In this document: positions 1 through 7,238 of the stretch, one piece after another
Layout: the number at the start of each line of letters is the position of its first letter
Numbering within the stretch: position 1 is the stretch's first letter
Source: Chloroflexota bacterium
Lineage (GTDB): Bacteria > Chloroflexota > Ktedonobacteria > Ktedonobacterales > Ktedonobacteraceae
Assembly: GCA_005881495.1 (NCBI GenBank)
Contig: VBHI01000144.1
Coordinates: 1 to 23,089 of the forward strand
Direction: 5' to 3'
DNA: 23,089 nt
The notes under the pieces: model-generated
Databases searched by the model: none
What the model saw: only the letters and a program-made list of their open reading frames with translations
What the model was told of the DNA's origin: nothing
Program-made: the position numbers and the translations under genes

Positions 1-1
1 C

Positions 2-376
2 TACAAGCGTGTGCGCCCACAGGCCATCTACAAGCGTTCGCTCCAGGTACTCAAGTGGGCGAAAGAGATGAATCCTGCTGCTCCAACCAAGTCTGGCTTC
101 ATGCTAGGACTGGGTGAGACATGGGATGAGGTCATCGAGGTCATGCACGATCTGCGCGAGCATGACGTTGATATCTTGACAATTGGACAATATCTGCGTC
201 CTTCATTTCAGCATCTGCCCATTCAACGCTATGTCCCATTGGAAGAGTTTGCTGCGCTAAAGGCCGAGGGCAAAGAGATGGGCTTCCGTCATGTCGAATC
301 GGGCCCATTCGTACGCAGTTCGTATCATGCGCGTGAGCAGGCCGAGGGGGCAAACAGAGATAGAGGAGAGTCATGA
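2..376 (+). CDS. lipA: Lipoyl synthase, C-terminal part (5' end outside window)
   Basis: The frame is already open at the window edge, so this is the last ~124 residues of a radical-SAM lipoyl synthase, which inserts two sulfurs into protein-bound octanoyl chains. Visible family landmarks are the late TIM-barrel stretch with [10 protein letters not shown], then [12 protein letters not shown], the HLPIQRYV segment, and near the C terminus the RSSYHA motif, whose serine ligates the auxiliary iron-sulfur cluster in LipA. The radical-SAM CxxxCxxC motif would lie upstream of the window. The internal GTG at 11 is not a credible start because the frame reads through from position 2. About 138 bp separate it from the next gene. 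The assignment is secure. Confidence 0.95.
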   Translation, partial: YKRVRPQAIYKRSLQVLKWAKEMNPAAPTKSGFMLGLGETWDEVIEVMHDLREHDVDILTIGQYLRPSFQHLPIQRYVPLEEFAALKAEGKEMGFRHVESGPFVRSSYHAREQAEGANRDRGES

Positions 377-514
377 AACCATCGTCGACATACTCGCTTC
401 TGTTGATGACACCCACGACAGGGAGATATGCCAAATGGCTTGCCCATAATTTTCGCTATCTTTAGTAGACACATGTACCGAGATACATGCTAGCAATGAG
501 TTGTGAGGAGAGCT

Positions 515-1291
515 ATGACAGATTACCAACACATCCTCGTCGAGCGGAATGAGCCAATTGGCATTGTCACCCTGAATCGTCCGAAGGAATTGAACGCACT
601 CAATTTCTCGCTTGTGAGCGAGTTGGCTGACGCACTGGAGGAACTTGATCGAGATCAAACGATTCGCTGCATCGTCATCACTGGAGTCGGAGAGAAGGCC
701 TTTGCAGCAGGGGCTGATATTAAGGAGATGTCCGACAAGTCACCAATTGACATGATGTTAGGTAGGTTCGAGGCATGGAAGCACATTCGGCGTATCCGCA
801 CTCCGATGATTGCAGCCGTTGGCGGTTATGCACTGGGCGGTGGGTGCGAACTGGCGATGCACTGCGATATGATTGTCGCCTCGGAGAATGCACGCTTTGG
901 ACAACCCGAAATTCTCCTCGGTATTATGCCTGGTGCGGGTGGAACCCAGCGGCTGGCTCGTACGCTCGGCAAATATCGCACGATGGAGATCGTGTTGACA
1001 GGTGTACAGGTCAGCGCACAGGAGATGGCGGACCTCGGCCTGGTGAATCGCGTGGTCCCCAAGGGTGAGCACCTCAACGAGGCGATGAAGCTGGCGCAAA
1101 CGGTGGCGGCACAGCCTCCCATCGCCGTGCGCCTGGCAAAGGAGTCGATCCTGGCAGCCTTTGAGACTCCTCTAGAAGAGGGACTGGCGCTAGAACGCAA
1201 GAACTTTTTCTTACTGTTTGCCACGGAAGATATGCGTGAAGGCATGGAAGCCTTTCTTGAGAAACGCAAGGCAGAGTTCCAGGGAAGATAA
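515..1291 (+). CDS. Enoyl-CoA hydratase/isomerase (crotonase family)
   Basis: A 258-residue crotonase-fold protein that should hydrate trans-2-enoyl-CoA in fatty-acid or aromatic-acid degradation. It shows NRPKELNALN near residue 21, the oxyanion-hole segment AAGADIKEM (~64-72), and IAAVGGYALGGGCELAM (~99-115) followed by FGQPEILLGIMPGAGGTQR. Both acidic catalytic positions known from rat enoyl-CoA hydratase appear, as E112 and E132, with the family's 20-residue spacing, so it should be an active hydratase. The ATG at 515 is chosen because GAGGAG lies just upstream (505-510); the in-frame GTG at 503 overlaps that ribosome site. It is followed after about 22 bp by a hydratase-like gene, probably in one transcript. 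The exact substrate cannot be told from sequence. Confidence 0.93.
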   Translation: MTDYQHILVERNEPIGIVTLNRPKELNALNFSLVSELADALEELDRDQTIRCIVITGVGEKAFAAGADIKEMSDKSPIDMMLGRFEAWKHIRRIRTPMIAAVGGYALGGGCELAMHCDMIVASENARFGQPEILLGIMPGAGGTQRLARTLGKYRTMEIVLTGVQVSAQEMADLGLVNRVVPKGEHLNEAMKLAQTVAAQPPIAVRLAKESILAAFETPLEEGLALERKNFFLLFATEDMREGMEAFLEKRKAEFQGR

Positions 1292-1313
1292 AGTGATGGA
1301 AAAGGAGAGTCAG

Positions 1314-2045
1314 ATGTATCTGAACCAGGCTGAGAATAGCCTGCTCACTCGTGTACAGGAAGCCCGAACGAGCAGGAAGACAGTAACATCGCAGGCCGAG
1401 GCTGTTGGAGTAGACCTGGAGAGTGCTTACCGCTTACAGGCTGCCCTGGGAGAGCATCGGAAACCGAGAGGATATAAATTTGGGTTAATCAGTCCCGCTA
1501 AACAAGCGCAGATGGGAATCAGTGCGCCCATTTACGGTCATATCTACCCGGAGATGCTCCTTGAAAGCCCGGTACGGTTGAGTCGATTCATCCAACCCAG
1601 GATCGAGCCGGAACTGGCTGTGGTACTGCGCGACGATCTGCCTGCTCAGTCCTCGCCGGAGGCCGCCCGATCCGCTGTTGGCAGTACGTTCCTTGGAGTG
1701 GATTTCCTGGATAGCATCTGGGAGGGGTACCGGTTTAGCATCGCCGAGGTCGTGGCTGACAACGCTTCTGGCGGTGGGTTTCTGTTGGGAAAGCAACCGC
1801 TCGATTGGCCTCTCGAGGGGCGACTCAGCCTCTCCTTGAACGGAGAGCTGCTGACCGAGGGGCCGGTGGAGGCCCTGGGAGACATTGGGGAGCGTTTGAG
1901 TTGGTTGTCGAAGCAGCTTGGCGGACTGAAGGCGGGATATGTTATCTTCCTGGGTTCACCCGCCGCAGCTGTACCTGCGAGACCCGGCAGACTTGATCTC
2001 TATGGTCCCCAGCAAAGTGTGTTGACCGCGCTAGTAGAGGAATGA
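1314..2045 (+). CDS. 2-keto-4-pentenoate hydratase / 4-oxalocrotonate decarboxylase-like protein
   Basis: About 243 residues of the fumarylacetoacetate-hydrolase-like hydratase/decarboxylase family (MhpD/DmpE/DmpH type), which hydrates or decarboxylates dienol products of meta-cleavage of aromatic rings. Family features are GYKFGLISPAKQAQMGIS, the metal-ligand segment QPRIEPELAVVL (acidic EPE), FLGVDFLDSIWEGY, VADNASGGGFLLG, and the late LKAGYVIFLGSPAAAVPA. The ATG at 1314 has AAAGGAG six bases upstream; an in-frame ATG at 1296 has no good ribosome site. It sits 22 bp after the crotonase gene. A meta-pathway type enzyme next to pcaG and pcaD (ortho pathway) is slightly unusual. Hydratase and decarboxylase cannot be separated here. 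Confidence 0.8.
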   Translation: MYLNQAENSLLTRVQEARTSRKTVTSQAEAVGVDLESAYRLQAALGEHRKPRGYKFGLISPAKQAQMGISAPIYGHIYPEMLLESPVRLSRFIQPRIEPELAVVLRDDLPAQSSPEAARSAVGSTFLGVDFLDSIWEGYRFSIAEVVADNASGGGFLLGKQPLDWPLEGRLSLSLNGELLTEGPVEALGDIGERLSWLSKQLGGLKAGYVIFLGSPAAAVPARPGRLDLYGPQQSVLTALVEE

Positions 2046-2145
2046 GGGGTTCCATCAGAGATCGGTCAAAGCGACATTCGCCAGACTACATTCTCCGAGT
2101 TAGATCTTCGTCAATCAGTGATATACGGAAGGTAGGTAAGAAGAA

Positions 2146-2442
2146 ATGAGTGAACCGAGAGAACATTGGCTCACCATTGGGTACGTGTCCAAGGCAGCAC
2201 GCAAGCGGTTAATCGAGGCGAATTGTCCCGTATTGGATGTGAGCAGCAAGCCACCCGTAGTGCTTGTGTGCTTGCGTCATGAAGTGACGAGCGAGCATTT
2301 CCATGAAGACATAGCATTCACTGATGTGGGTGAGATACAGATCAAGTTAAAAGGTCTTTGCCTGTGCTGGCATTTTCCTGGAGACTGGCAGGTAGCAACC
2401 TCAAGTATAACAGAGATGGAGTTGGTGACATGTGATGAGTAA
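2146..2442 (+). CDS. Hypothetical protein, 98 aa
   Basis: A short cytosolic-looking protein with no signal peptide or membrane helix. It begins MSEPREHWLTIGYVSKAA and is rich in Cys and His in its second half (CLRHE, HFHED, CLCWHF). The GGTAGGTAAGAAGAA purine-rich leader gives a reasonable ribosome site. It lies on the same strand as the flanking catabolic genes, 100 bp after the hydratase. I do not recognise a family. The Cys/His content could reflect metal binding, but no regular CxxC pair supports a zinc finger. Confidence 0.5.
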   Translation: MSEPREHWLTIGYVSKAARKRLIEANCPVLDVSSKPPVVLVCLRHEVTSEHFHEDIAFTDVGEIQIKLKGLCLCWHFPGDWQVATSSITEMELVTCDE

Positions 2443-2548
2443 TCCATCGTTGAAAACAGGCAGTGGAATCAGATACCCAACACTTCGATATAGGGCGGAA
2501 TTTCCACCGGTTAAAAGATGACACGGCCTGAGGATGGAGAGATGTATA

Positions 2549-2719
2549 ATGGCGAAGCTAGAGCAAACACCACTCCGCCGCATACGTATGAGGGAGCTTA
2601 AGGAGGAACTAGTGAAGATGCGGCAGGAGACGAGTGCGACAGAAGAGCGCAGTGGAGACGAGGCTTGCTTCTCTCGCATTACCGGTGCTCGTTCTGCAAG
2701 AGCACTCAGCTCGTTATGA
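2549..2719 (+). CDS. Possible small protein, 56 aa
   Basis: A charged ORF starting MAKLEQTPLRRIRMREL with a predicted amphipathic helix (KEELVKMRQE). The ATG has GGAGAG about eight bases upstream. The second half has less natural composition and the ORF ends just before another small ORF, so it may be a decayed or frameshifted gene. Its position directly upstream of pcaG is where pcaH is usually found, but it shows none of the beta-subunit iron-ligand motifs. Function unknown. Confidence 0.3.
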   Translation: MAKLEQTPLRRIRMRELKEELVKMRQETSATEERSGDEACFSRITGARSARALSSL

Positions 2720-2732
2720 GGGAGCAGAAGCC

Positions 2733-2864
2733 ATGGATCAGCAGGAAAAAGACGCGCTCGAGCGCTTGAGCGCTCAAGGAGTTTCCAAAGAGCATGTGGC
2801 TCTCAACGATGCGGACGATTTTGATGTGTTCCTGTTGTCACAGATAGGAAAGGTAAGACTATGA
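2733..2864 (+). CDS. Possible small acidic protein, 43 aa, coupled to pcaG
   Basis: Begins MDQQEKDALERLSAQGV after a GAGGGAG ribosome site and ends DDFDVFLLSQIGKVRL. Its stop overlaps the pcaG start as ATGA (2861-2864), an arrangement typical of translational coupling, which is the main reason to take it seriously. The open frame extends upstream to 2634 without a better start. No known domain is recognised and it is not a PcaH C terminus. Confidence 0.4.
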   Translation: MDQQEKDALERLSAQGVSKEHVALNDADDFDVFLLSQIGKVRL

Positions 2865-3442
2865 GTACATTCCCTCCGACTCCTTCACAGACTGCGGGCC
2901 TATTCTTCGCACCTGCGCTCTTGCGAGAGGACGCCGTCCGAAATATACTGACCCAGCCAGAGACGGTCGGTGAGCGCATTCGCATTGAGGGGCGCATCCT
3001 CGACGGCAACGGCGCACCTGTGCCCGATGCGCTGGTCGAAATCTGGCAAGCCAACGCGCACGGACGCTACAACCACCCCGCCGATTCGGGACCAGCACCA
3101 CTGGACCCGTCCTTCACCGGGTTTGGCCGTTCAGACACGGCAGAGGACGGAAGGTACTGGTTCGAGACGGTCAAGCCTGGCCCCGTTCCATTCGATGCGC
3201 AACGGCTGCAGGCTCCACACATCTCCGTCACACTGTTTGTTCGCGGGCTTCCCAACCGTCTCGTGACGCGCCTGTACTTCGAAGACGAGCCCACCAATGC
3301 CAGTGACCCGATCCTGCAATATGTCCCCGAAGACCGCCGGGCAACGTTGCTAGCCAGACGCCAATGGGAAGAGGCGGTGGCCGTTTACCGCTTTGACATC
3401 ATCCTTCAAGGCGCTGGCGAAACCGCGTTTTTCAATTTATGA
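2861..3442 (+). CDS. pcaG: Protocatechuate 3,4-dioxygenase, alpha subunit
   Basis: 193 residues of the intradiol dioxygenase fold, the usual size for PcaG. Seen: TPSQTAGLFF near the N terminus, GERIRIEGRILDGNG, the hallmark PDALVEIWQANAHGRY, FTGFGRSDT, the core QAPHISVTLFVRGLPNR, then RLYFEDEP. In this enzyme the beta subunit (PcaH) carries the two Tyr and two His iron ligands and the alpha subunit does not. The QAPHI segment here has a single His, which fits alpha. The dioxygenase opens protocatechuate to 3-carboxy-cis,cis-muconate and needs both subunits. No pcaH lies directly upstream in this window, so the partner must be elsewhere or be lost. pcaD follows after ~157 bp. Confidence 0.9.
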   Translation: MSTFPPTPSQTAGLFFAPALLREDAVRNILTQPETVGERIRIEGRILDGNGAPVPDALVEIWQANAHGRYNHPADSGPAPLDPSFTGFGRSDTAEDGRYWFETVKPGPVPFDAQRLQAPHISVTLFVRGLPNRLVTRLYFEDEPTNASDPILQYVPEDRRATLLARRQWEEAVAVYRFDIILQGAGETAFFNL

Positions 3443-3599
3443 TGTAGGAATTGGCAGAGAGGACACAGGCTTTGTTGGTCAAGGCAAGAGCGATTATAAT
3501 GTGCAGGGGCTGGGCGCATCCAACATAACGGTTTGAAAAGCTTAGAAGGTTTTGGTCCTTCCAAATCTACAGCGTGGTCCAGCCATCGGGAGGTGCGGT

Positions 3600-4379
3600 A
3601 TGAACTTCTTTGTTGCTGACGGGGTACATCTCGCATACCGCGTCGATGGGCCAGACGATGCCCCGACAGTGGTGTTGGTGAATTCACTCGGGACGGACAT
3701 GCGGATGTGGGACCCCCAGGTAGCACTTCTCAGTCAGAGTCTGCGCGTTGTTCGTTACGACTGCCGCGGTCACGGTGCCTTCGCAGTGCCCCCCGGACCA
3801 TACTCCATCGAGCAGCTCGGACTCGACTTCCTCGCGCTCCTCGACACTTTGCAAATTGAACGTGCGCACATCTGCGGACTCTCGCTCGGCGGATTAGTCG
3901 CTTTGTGGGCCGCTGCTCAGTATCCCGAGCGCGTCGTCCGCGCAGTGTTTGCGAACACTGCTGCCCGCATCGGCACGGAAGAGATATGGAACGCGCGTAT
4001 CGACGCAGTGAGTATTGGCGGCATGGCTGCTGTACTGGATGCCGTCGTCTCTCGCTTCCTCAGCGAGGGGTTCCGCCAGTTACATCCCAAGACAGTGCGA
4101 CAGATCGGAGAGATGATCGAGGCCACCAGCCCCATAGGGTACACGGGTGCGTGTGCTGCTCTCCGCGACACCGATCTGCGAGAAATGATTCCCGCCATCC
4201 ACACCCCATCCCTCATCCTTGCTGGCGCACTGGACGAATCCACCCCACCGTCGCAAGCGCGAGAACTCCACACTGCCATAGTAGGGAGTGAACTCGTGAT
4301 CCTCCAAGAGGCGGCACACCTGTCGAACGTGGAACAACCTGAGGTGTTCAGCAAATATGTCCTAGGCTTTCTGACTTAA
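3600..4379 (+). CDS. pcaD: 3-oxoadipate enol-lactonase
   Basis: A 259-residue alpha/beta-hydrolase matching PcaD, which hydrolyses 3-oxoadipate enol-lactone to 3-oxoadipate late in the protocatechuate branch of the beta-ketoadipate pathway. Landmarks: VLVNSLGTDMRMWDPQ, YDCRGHG, nucleophile elbow GLSLGG (Ser95), acid ALDESTPP (Asp212) and EAAHLSNVEQP (His240), so the catalytic triad is intact. The ATG at 3600 has GGGAGG six bases upstream; the longer frame from 3552 has no such site. Upstream is pcaG; downstream, a transposase relic on the other strand abuts the stop codon, so the operon may have been cut here. pcaB and pcaC activities are not seen in the window. Confidence 0.9.
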   Translation: MNFFVADGVHLAYRVDGPDDAPTVVLVNSLGTDMRMWDPQVALLSQSLRVVRYDCRGHGAFAVPPGPYSIEQLGLDFLALLDTLQIERAHICGLSLGGLVALWAAAQYPERVVRAVFANTAARIGTEEIWNARIDAVSIGGMAAVLDAVVSRFLSEGFRQLHPKTVRQIGEMIEATSPIGYTGACAALRDTDLREMIPAIHTPSLILAGALDESTPPSQARELHTAIVGSELVILQEAAHLSNVEQPEVFSKYVLGFLT

Positions 4380-4514
4380 CCCTTTCGCCTTGTCGGGAGG
4401 AAAGGTGTTATACAGGGAGGCTGGAGTATGCGTGTTGAGGTTGTCCATCACCAGGATCATTTTCCTGGCAGTTGGGTCATGCAGGGTGTAAGGTAGATTG
4501 AGAGCGAGGTACTG
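4380..4514 (-). pseudogene. IS630-type DDE transposase fragment
   Basis: Too short for ordinary gene calling. Read on the minus strand it gives LHDPTARKMILVMDNLNTH followed by TPASLYNTFPPDKAKGL, which is the second catalytic aspartate block of IS630-family transposases (MDNLNTHTPASLYE type). The frame is bounded by a stop at 4515-4517 and runs into the end of pcaD, where the resemblance stops. It differs from the intact IS630 copy at 7171-8369 (MDNLNVHHS), so it comes from another lineage. It is a decayed remnant with no function expected. Confidence 0.75.
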
Positions 4515-4602
4515 TTACCATTGGCAGTTTTTGGGTAATATTAAACAGGGCTAAAATTACACTTTTGTAAAGATAGCTCCAGCGTGGTTTGCGCTTCGCT
4601 AA

Positions 4603-5148
4603 TATGTCCAACTAAGGAAGCTGTATTCTGTTCCTAGCCGCGGCTGGCTCGGCACTTCCTTCATGCCTGAACATGCCTCTTTGTTTTTCGATTCCATCGC
4701 TGCCGGGGCTGCACAGGCCAATCGCACCCTCGCCGACCTTGATCTGCAGGTCGCTGGCGGAGTGGTTGCGTTCTCTGAGGACGTTGAGAGCCTGATTGCT
4801 CCCCGTAAGCCGGGTCTCGCGTTCACACTTGGGGCCATGGGATCGCGGCAGCATAATTTTTATAACGACGTGTATCAACGCGCCGGATACGCGGATATGG
4901 CGCTTGAGGTGCAAGATCTGTGGTTCAAGAAGCAGCGCGAAGCGGCTGCGGCGCGTATCCCGGATGAACTGGTGCTCAAAACCAACCTCATCGGCACGGA
5001 AGATATGGTGCGTGAGCGTCTCCGCGCCCATCGGCGCGCTGGAGTGAACACGTTGCAGGTGAATCCTGATGGGCAGGCGCTGGATGAGCGACTGGCAACC
5101 TTGGCGCGGTTGGTAGAACTCGTGAAAGAGATCAACGCTGAGCCTTGA
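4603..5148 (+). pseudogene. LLM-class flavin/F420-dependent oxidoreductase, N-terminally truncated
   Basis: The open frame starts right after a stop at 4600-4602 with no start or ribosome site. The readable protein begins near GWLGTSFMPEHA, normally the middle to late part of a luciferase-like monooxygenase (LLM) TIM barrel. It continues through LGAMGSRQHNFYNDVYQRAGY, the NLIGTEDMVRERL segment and a natural C terminus at EINAEP. Roughly the N-terminal half of a ~340-residue enzyme is missing. An ATG at 4663 lies inside the frame but would give a barrel fragment. The last ~140 bp recur at 16732-16874. Confidence 0.8.
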
Positions 5149-5153
5149 AACGG
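5011..5153 (+). repeat. Long direct repeat, copy 1 (LLM gene tail)
   Basis: 143 bp that align with 16732-16874 on the same strand with about four differences. The repeat covers the last ~45 codons of the LLM oxidoreductase and five bases past its stop, then similarity ends abruptly. Confidence 0.9.
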
Positions 5154-5193
5154 GTACTGCCATAATCTGAAATCAGTCAAAACAAGTTCTGTT

Positions 5194-5500
5194 TCAGGTG
5201 TTACTCTCTTGCTGCATGGGTTCTTGCTCATATTTCCTCTTTTCAGCCAGTTCACAACTGACGACAAACTTCACATCTTCCTCAAAACCGATGAAGTAAT
5301 CGTTGTTGAGCTTTTCCGCGATCCGCTGCATATCATCACTGGATAAGGAGCTAATGTTGCTCGCTTGCTCGGTAATTTTGGGAAATAGCGAGCGAATTGC
5401 GTGCTAATTTTTGAATATAGTAGAGGTAAAGGTGAGGGAGTGATGGTTTTGTGATCAGGATGTGATATGCATTTTTGAGATATAGGAAATGGTGAGGCAT
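5194..5500 (-). pseudogene. Unidentified minus-strand gene relic or small ORF
   Basis: Within the gene-poor stretch 5149-5562, the minus strand has a 69-codon open frame (5403 to 5194) without a proper start. It reads naturally: LSSDDMQRIAEKLNNDYF, then FEEDVKFVVSCELAEKRK. Another frame upstream starts with an ATG at about 5500 behind GGAGG (MPHHFLYLKNAYHIL) and ends at 5351, overlapping it. This may be one frameshifted gene or two chance frames. No family is recognised. The rest of 5149-5562 shows nothing I can name. Confidence 0.3.
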
Positions 5501-5562
5501 AGGGATGTTCCTCCTATACTTATTATAACTGATGGCACCAAATTTTGGGTTGGGGCAGAGTG

Positions 5563-6051
5563 TCAAAGGGTATCTCTTTTGCGTCCCACGATGATTTGTC
5601 GCGTGCCTTTGCCGAAGGGTTTCCAGTCGTAACCGCCGTAGATGGCTTCGATGCTGAAGCCGGTGGCGAGGAAGAGGAGTTGAAGCTCGCGTGGGAAGAA
5701 TACGTGCATGTCGAGCTTCGTCAGATAGCGTTCGTTTTCGCTGGTTTCGAAGTATTTCTCGTGCGTCCAGGTGATGTGCTGCACCTGTTCAACCTGGTCG
5801 TACTTGCGCGTGGTGTAGAGCAGCATGGTAAATTCGTCGTCTGGTGCGGTGATTTCGTCTTCGAGGTAGACGTACGAGGGACGGTTGAGGGCGTCACTGA
5901 GGTAATCGATGTCGGGGAGGAAGATGTCAACGACGAAGCGGCCATTGGGCGCAAGGTGGTCGTAGGTGTTTTTGAAGGTATCAAGCTGCTGTTCAATTTC
6001 GTAGAGGTGGGAAAGTGAGTTGAAAGGGAGCAGAACCAGGTCGAATTGTCC
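5563..6051 (-). pseudogene. Class I SAM-dependent methyltransferase, N-terminally truncated
   Basis: A continuous 162-codon minus-strand frame begins directly after a stop at 6052-6054 with FDLVLLPFNSLSHL. This corresponds to the middle of a UbiE/small-molecule methyltransferase, after the SAM-binding motif I, which is missing. It continues through HLAPNGRFVVDIFLPD, then a long beta-sheet region and the typical C terminus LATGFSIEAIYGGYDWKPF. A start at 5826 exists inside the frame but cannot give a functional enzyme. Codon use is regular, so truncation seems recent; the break coincides with an AT-rich TTAATTAAT junction. Confidence 0.75.
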
Positions 6052-6151
6052 TTAATTAATACCGATTATGAAACCGGCCTGTGCGCTGTAATGGCTTCTT
6101 CGATAATCCAGTTTAATTTTTGAAAGTACATTATCGGCCCCTACAAGTATT

Positions 6152-6265
6152 TCATACACCCGAGCTAATGTGCTCCGTGGAAAATCCAAGTGAACGAAGC
6201 ATTAAGCGGCTAATCGTGAGGACTTCGTACTTCCTGCTCCAATCGAGCGAGTCCATTTCATGCAT
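6152..6265 (-). CDS. Possible small ORF or gene start, 37 aa
   Basis: A minus-strand ORF starting MHEMDSLDWSRKYEVLT with an excellent AGAAGGAG ribosome site (6271-6278) and ending TEHISSGV. It could be a genuine small protein or the surviving start of a truncated gene in this relic-rich region. No family is recognised and there is no supporting neighbour. Confidence 0.25.
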   Translation of the reverse strand: MHEMDSLDWSRKYEVLTISRLMLRSLGFSTEHISSGV

Positions 6266-6435
6266 TGCTTCTCCTTCTGTGGAAAAAACTAACGGCAACA
6301 ATCTCTCAAGGTGCTCCCAAGCAGAGCAAGATCAATAATCACCGCTTGCTTGGTATCTTCTGAGTATACAAACAGAGAGAGAAGAGGGAGAGAGTGAGGC
6401 ACGTTTTGGCGGGGAAGTGGCGTGAAGCCGTACGA

Positions 6436-6536
6436 CCTTGACCATGTGGTAAACTCGCAGAGCGAAACGAATGACCGAAGGTGGGGGGGAGCGTCGGTCG
6501 TGTCGGCACGCAGTGCTTTACCACATGAAGTCAAGG
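6436..6536. ncRNA. Candidate structured RNA, omega-RNA-like relic
   Basis: A long nested fold: CCTTGAC (6436-6442) pairs with GTCAAGG (6530-6536) and CATGTGGTAAA (6443-6453) pairs perfectly with TTTACCACATG (6517-6527). This gives 18 pairs with a 2-base bulge. Inside, GACCGA (6473-6478) pairs with TCGGTC (6494-6499) around a G-rich loop. The flanks (about 6421-6570) share the same even, GC-rich, structured character and encode no convincing protein. In style this resembles the guide-RNA scaffolds of IscB or TnpB elements, but no iscB or tnpB gene remains here. The identity is an inference; the pairing is directly visible. Confidence 0.4.
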
Positions 6537-6598
6537 TGGAGACGGTAGCCACGCGGGGAGGGGAGTATCAATTCGGCGTTAGCCGTGCCTTATTTTTC

Positions 6599-6654
6599 TA
6601 TAGGCTCTACGGTATAATTTCGGTTTAATTAGAGAATTCCCGAAACAGCCTATA
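6599..6654. repeat. Nested inverted repeat
   Basis: TATAGGCT (6599-6606) pairs with AGCCTATA (6647-6654), and inside it TTTCGG (6618-6623) pairs with CCGAAA (6640-6645). It lies just downstream of the structured segment at 6436-6536. It could be a subterminal hairpin of a lost mobile element or an RNA stem. The following stretch to 6899 is AT-rich with no gene that I can support. Confidence 0.5.
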
Positions 6655-6899
6655 AAACGCAAAAATCAACTCTGTAGTGGTGATCTGGTCGGGAAACGAT
6701 AGCTTTGAGACTATTTTCCTACGTCGCACAAGAAAAAAATGGCGATGCGAGGAAAAAATGCTATAAGATGGGGAAGAAAATCTTTGATTTCTGACGTGAG
6801 GAGTGAGTTCTAGACAACTGACTTGCTAGAAAGGGTATATTTGCCAAGCAAAGAGACTTCACACGGTTTTCAATACTAGGAATATAGGGCGTATACAGA

Positions 6900-6928
6900 T
6901 TCACAGATCAAGTGTTCTATGATATACT
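6900..6928 (+). promoter_or_regulatory. Putative sigma70 promoter of the methylase cassette
   Basis: TTCACA (6900-6905), a 17-bp spacer and TATACT (6923-6928) match the -35/-10 consensus at 5/6 positions each. Transcription would start near 6935, about 58 bases before the methylase start at 6993. Confidence 0.5.
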
Positions 6929-6992
6929 GCTATCAAGAAGATAGTAGGCTTGTCATTTGTCTTGCAGAATATTTGTTAGTTAGGTATAAGTC

Positions 6993-7190
6993 ATGGCTGA
7001 AGCGTACACAACAGCGGCTTTGCTCACTACAGCACGAGAAGGACTGCGTGACATCGGCTACCAGGATGATTTACTTCGCGAAGAGTATAAATTCGCTGAT
7101 ATTCTTGGTCAAAACGAACCTCGTATGATTGAGGTAGCAGGCTTTGCCCAAGAGCCATTCTCCTACCTTAGTGGTGCATTCGCCAAGTAG
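6993..7190 (+). pseudogene. N-6 DNA methylase, 5' fragment cut off by IS630
   Basis: Begins MAEAYTTAALLTTAREGLRD and reads to FAQEPFSYLS (up to ~7170); the last residues GAFAK and the stop come from the left end of the insertion sequence. Removing the element and one target copy joins codon 59 (CTT AGT at 7167-7171) in frame to GCC TGC at 8373 onwards. This rebuilds a single 892-residue methylase (179 + 2500 bases, a multiple of three). The ribosome site is weak (TTAGGT). The N-terminal ~75 residues lost from the main ORF may belong to a substrate-binding or nuclease-like domain, which I cannot name. Confidence 0.85.
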
Positions 7191-7238
7191 GTGGTAAAAT
7201 CTAAGGAGGTGAAAACGAAGAGTAAAGGAAGAGAAGGA

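Noticed and set aside
826..1269. Long minus-strand ORF opposite the enoyl-CoA hydratase
   Set aside because: It is a Ser/Arg-rich mirror of a well-supported crotonase gene and has no ribosome site or family features.
2534..2864. Idea that the two small ORFs are a frameshifted pcaH
   Set aside because: None of the six frames shows the Tyr/His iron-ligand motifs or any other PcaH segment, and the stretch is too short.
5545..6018. 157-codon plus-strand ORF
   Set aside because: Antisense shadow: the minus strand of the same bases reads a clear methyltransferase C-terminal half.
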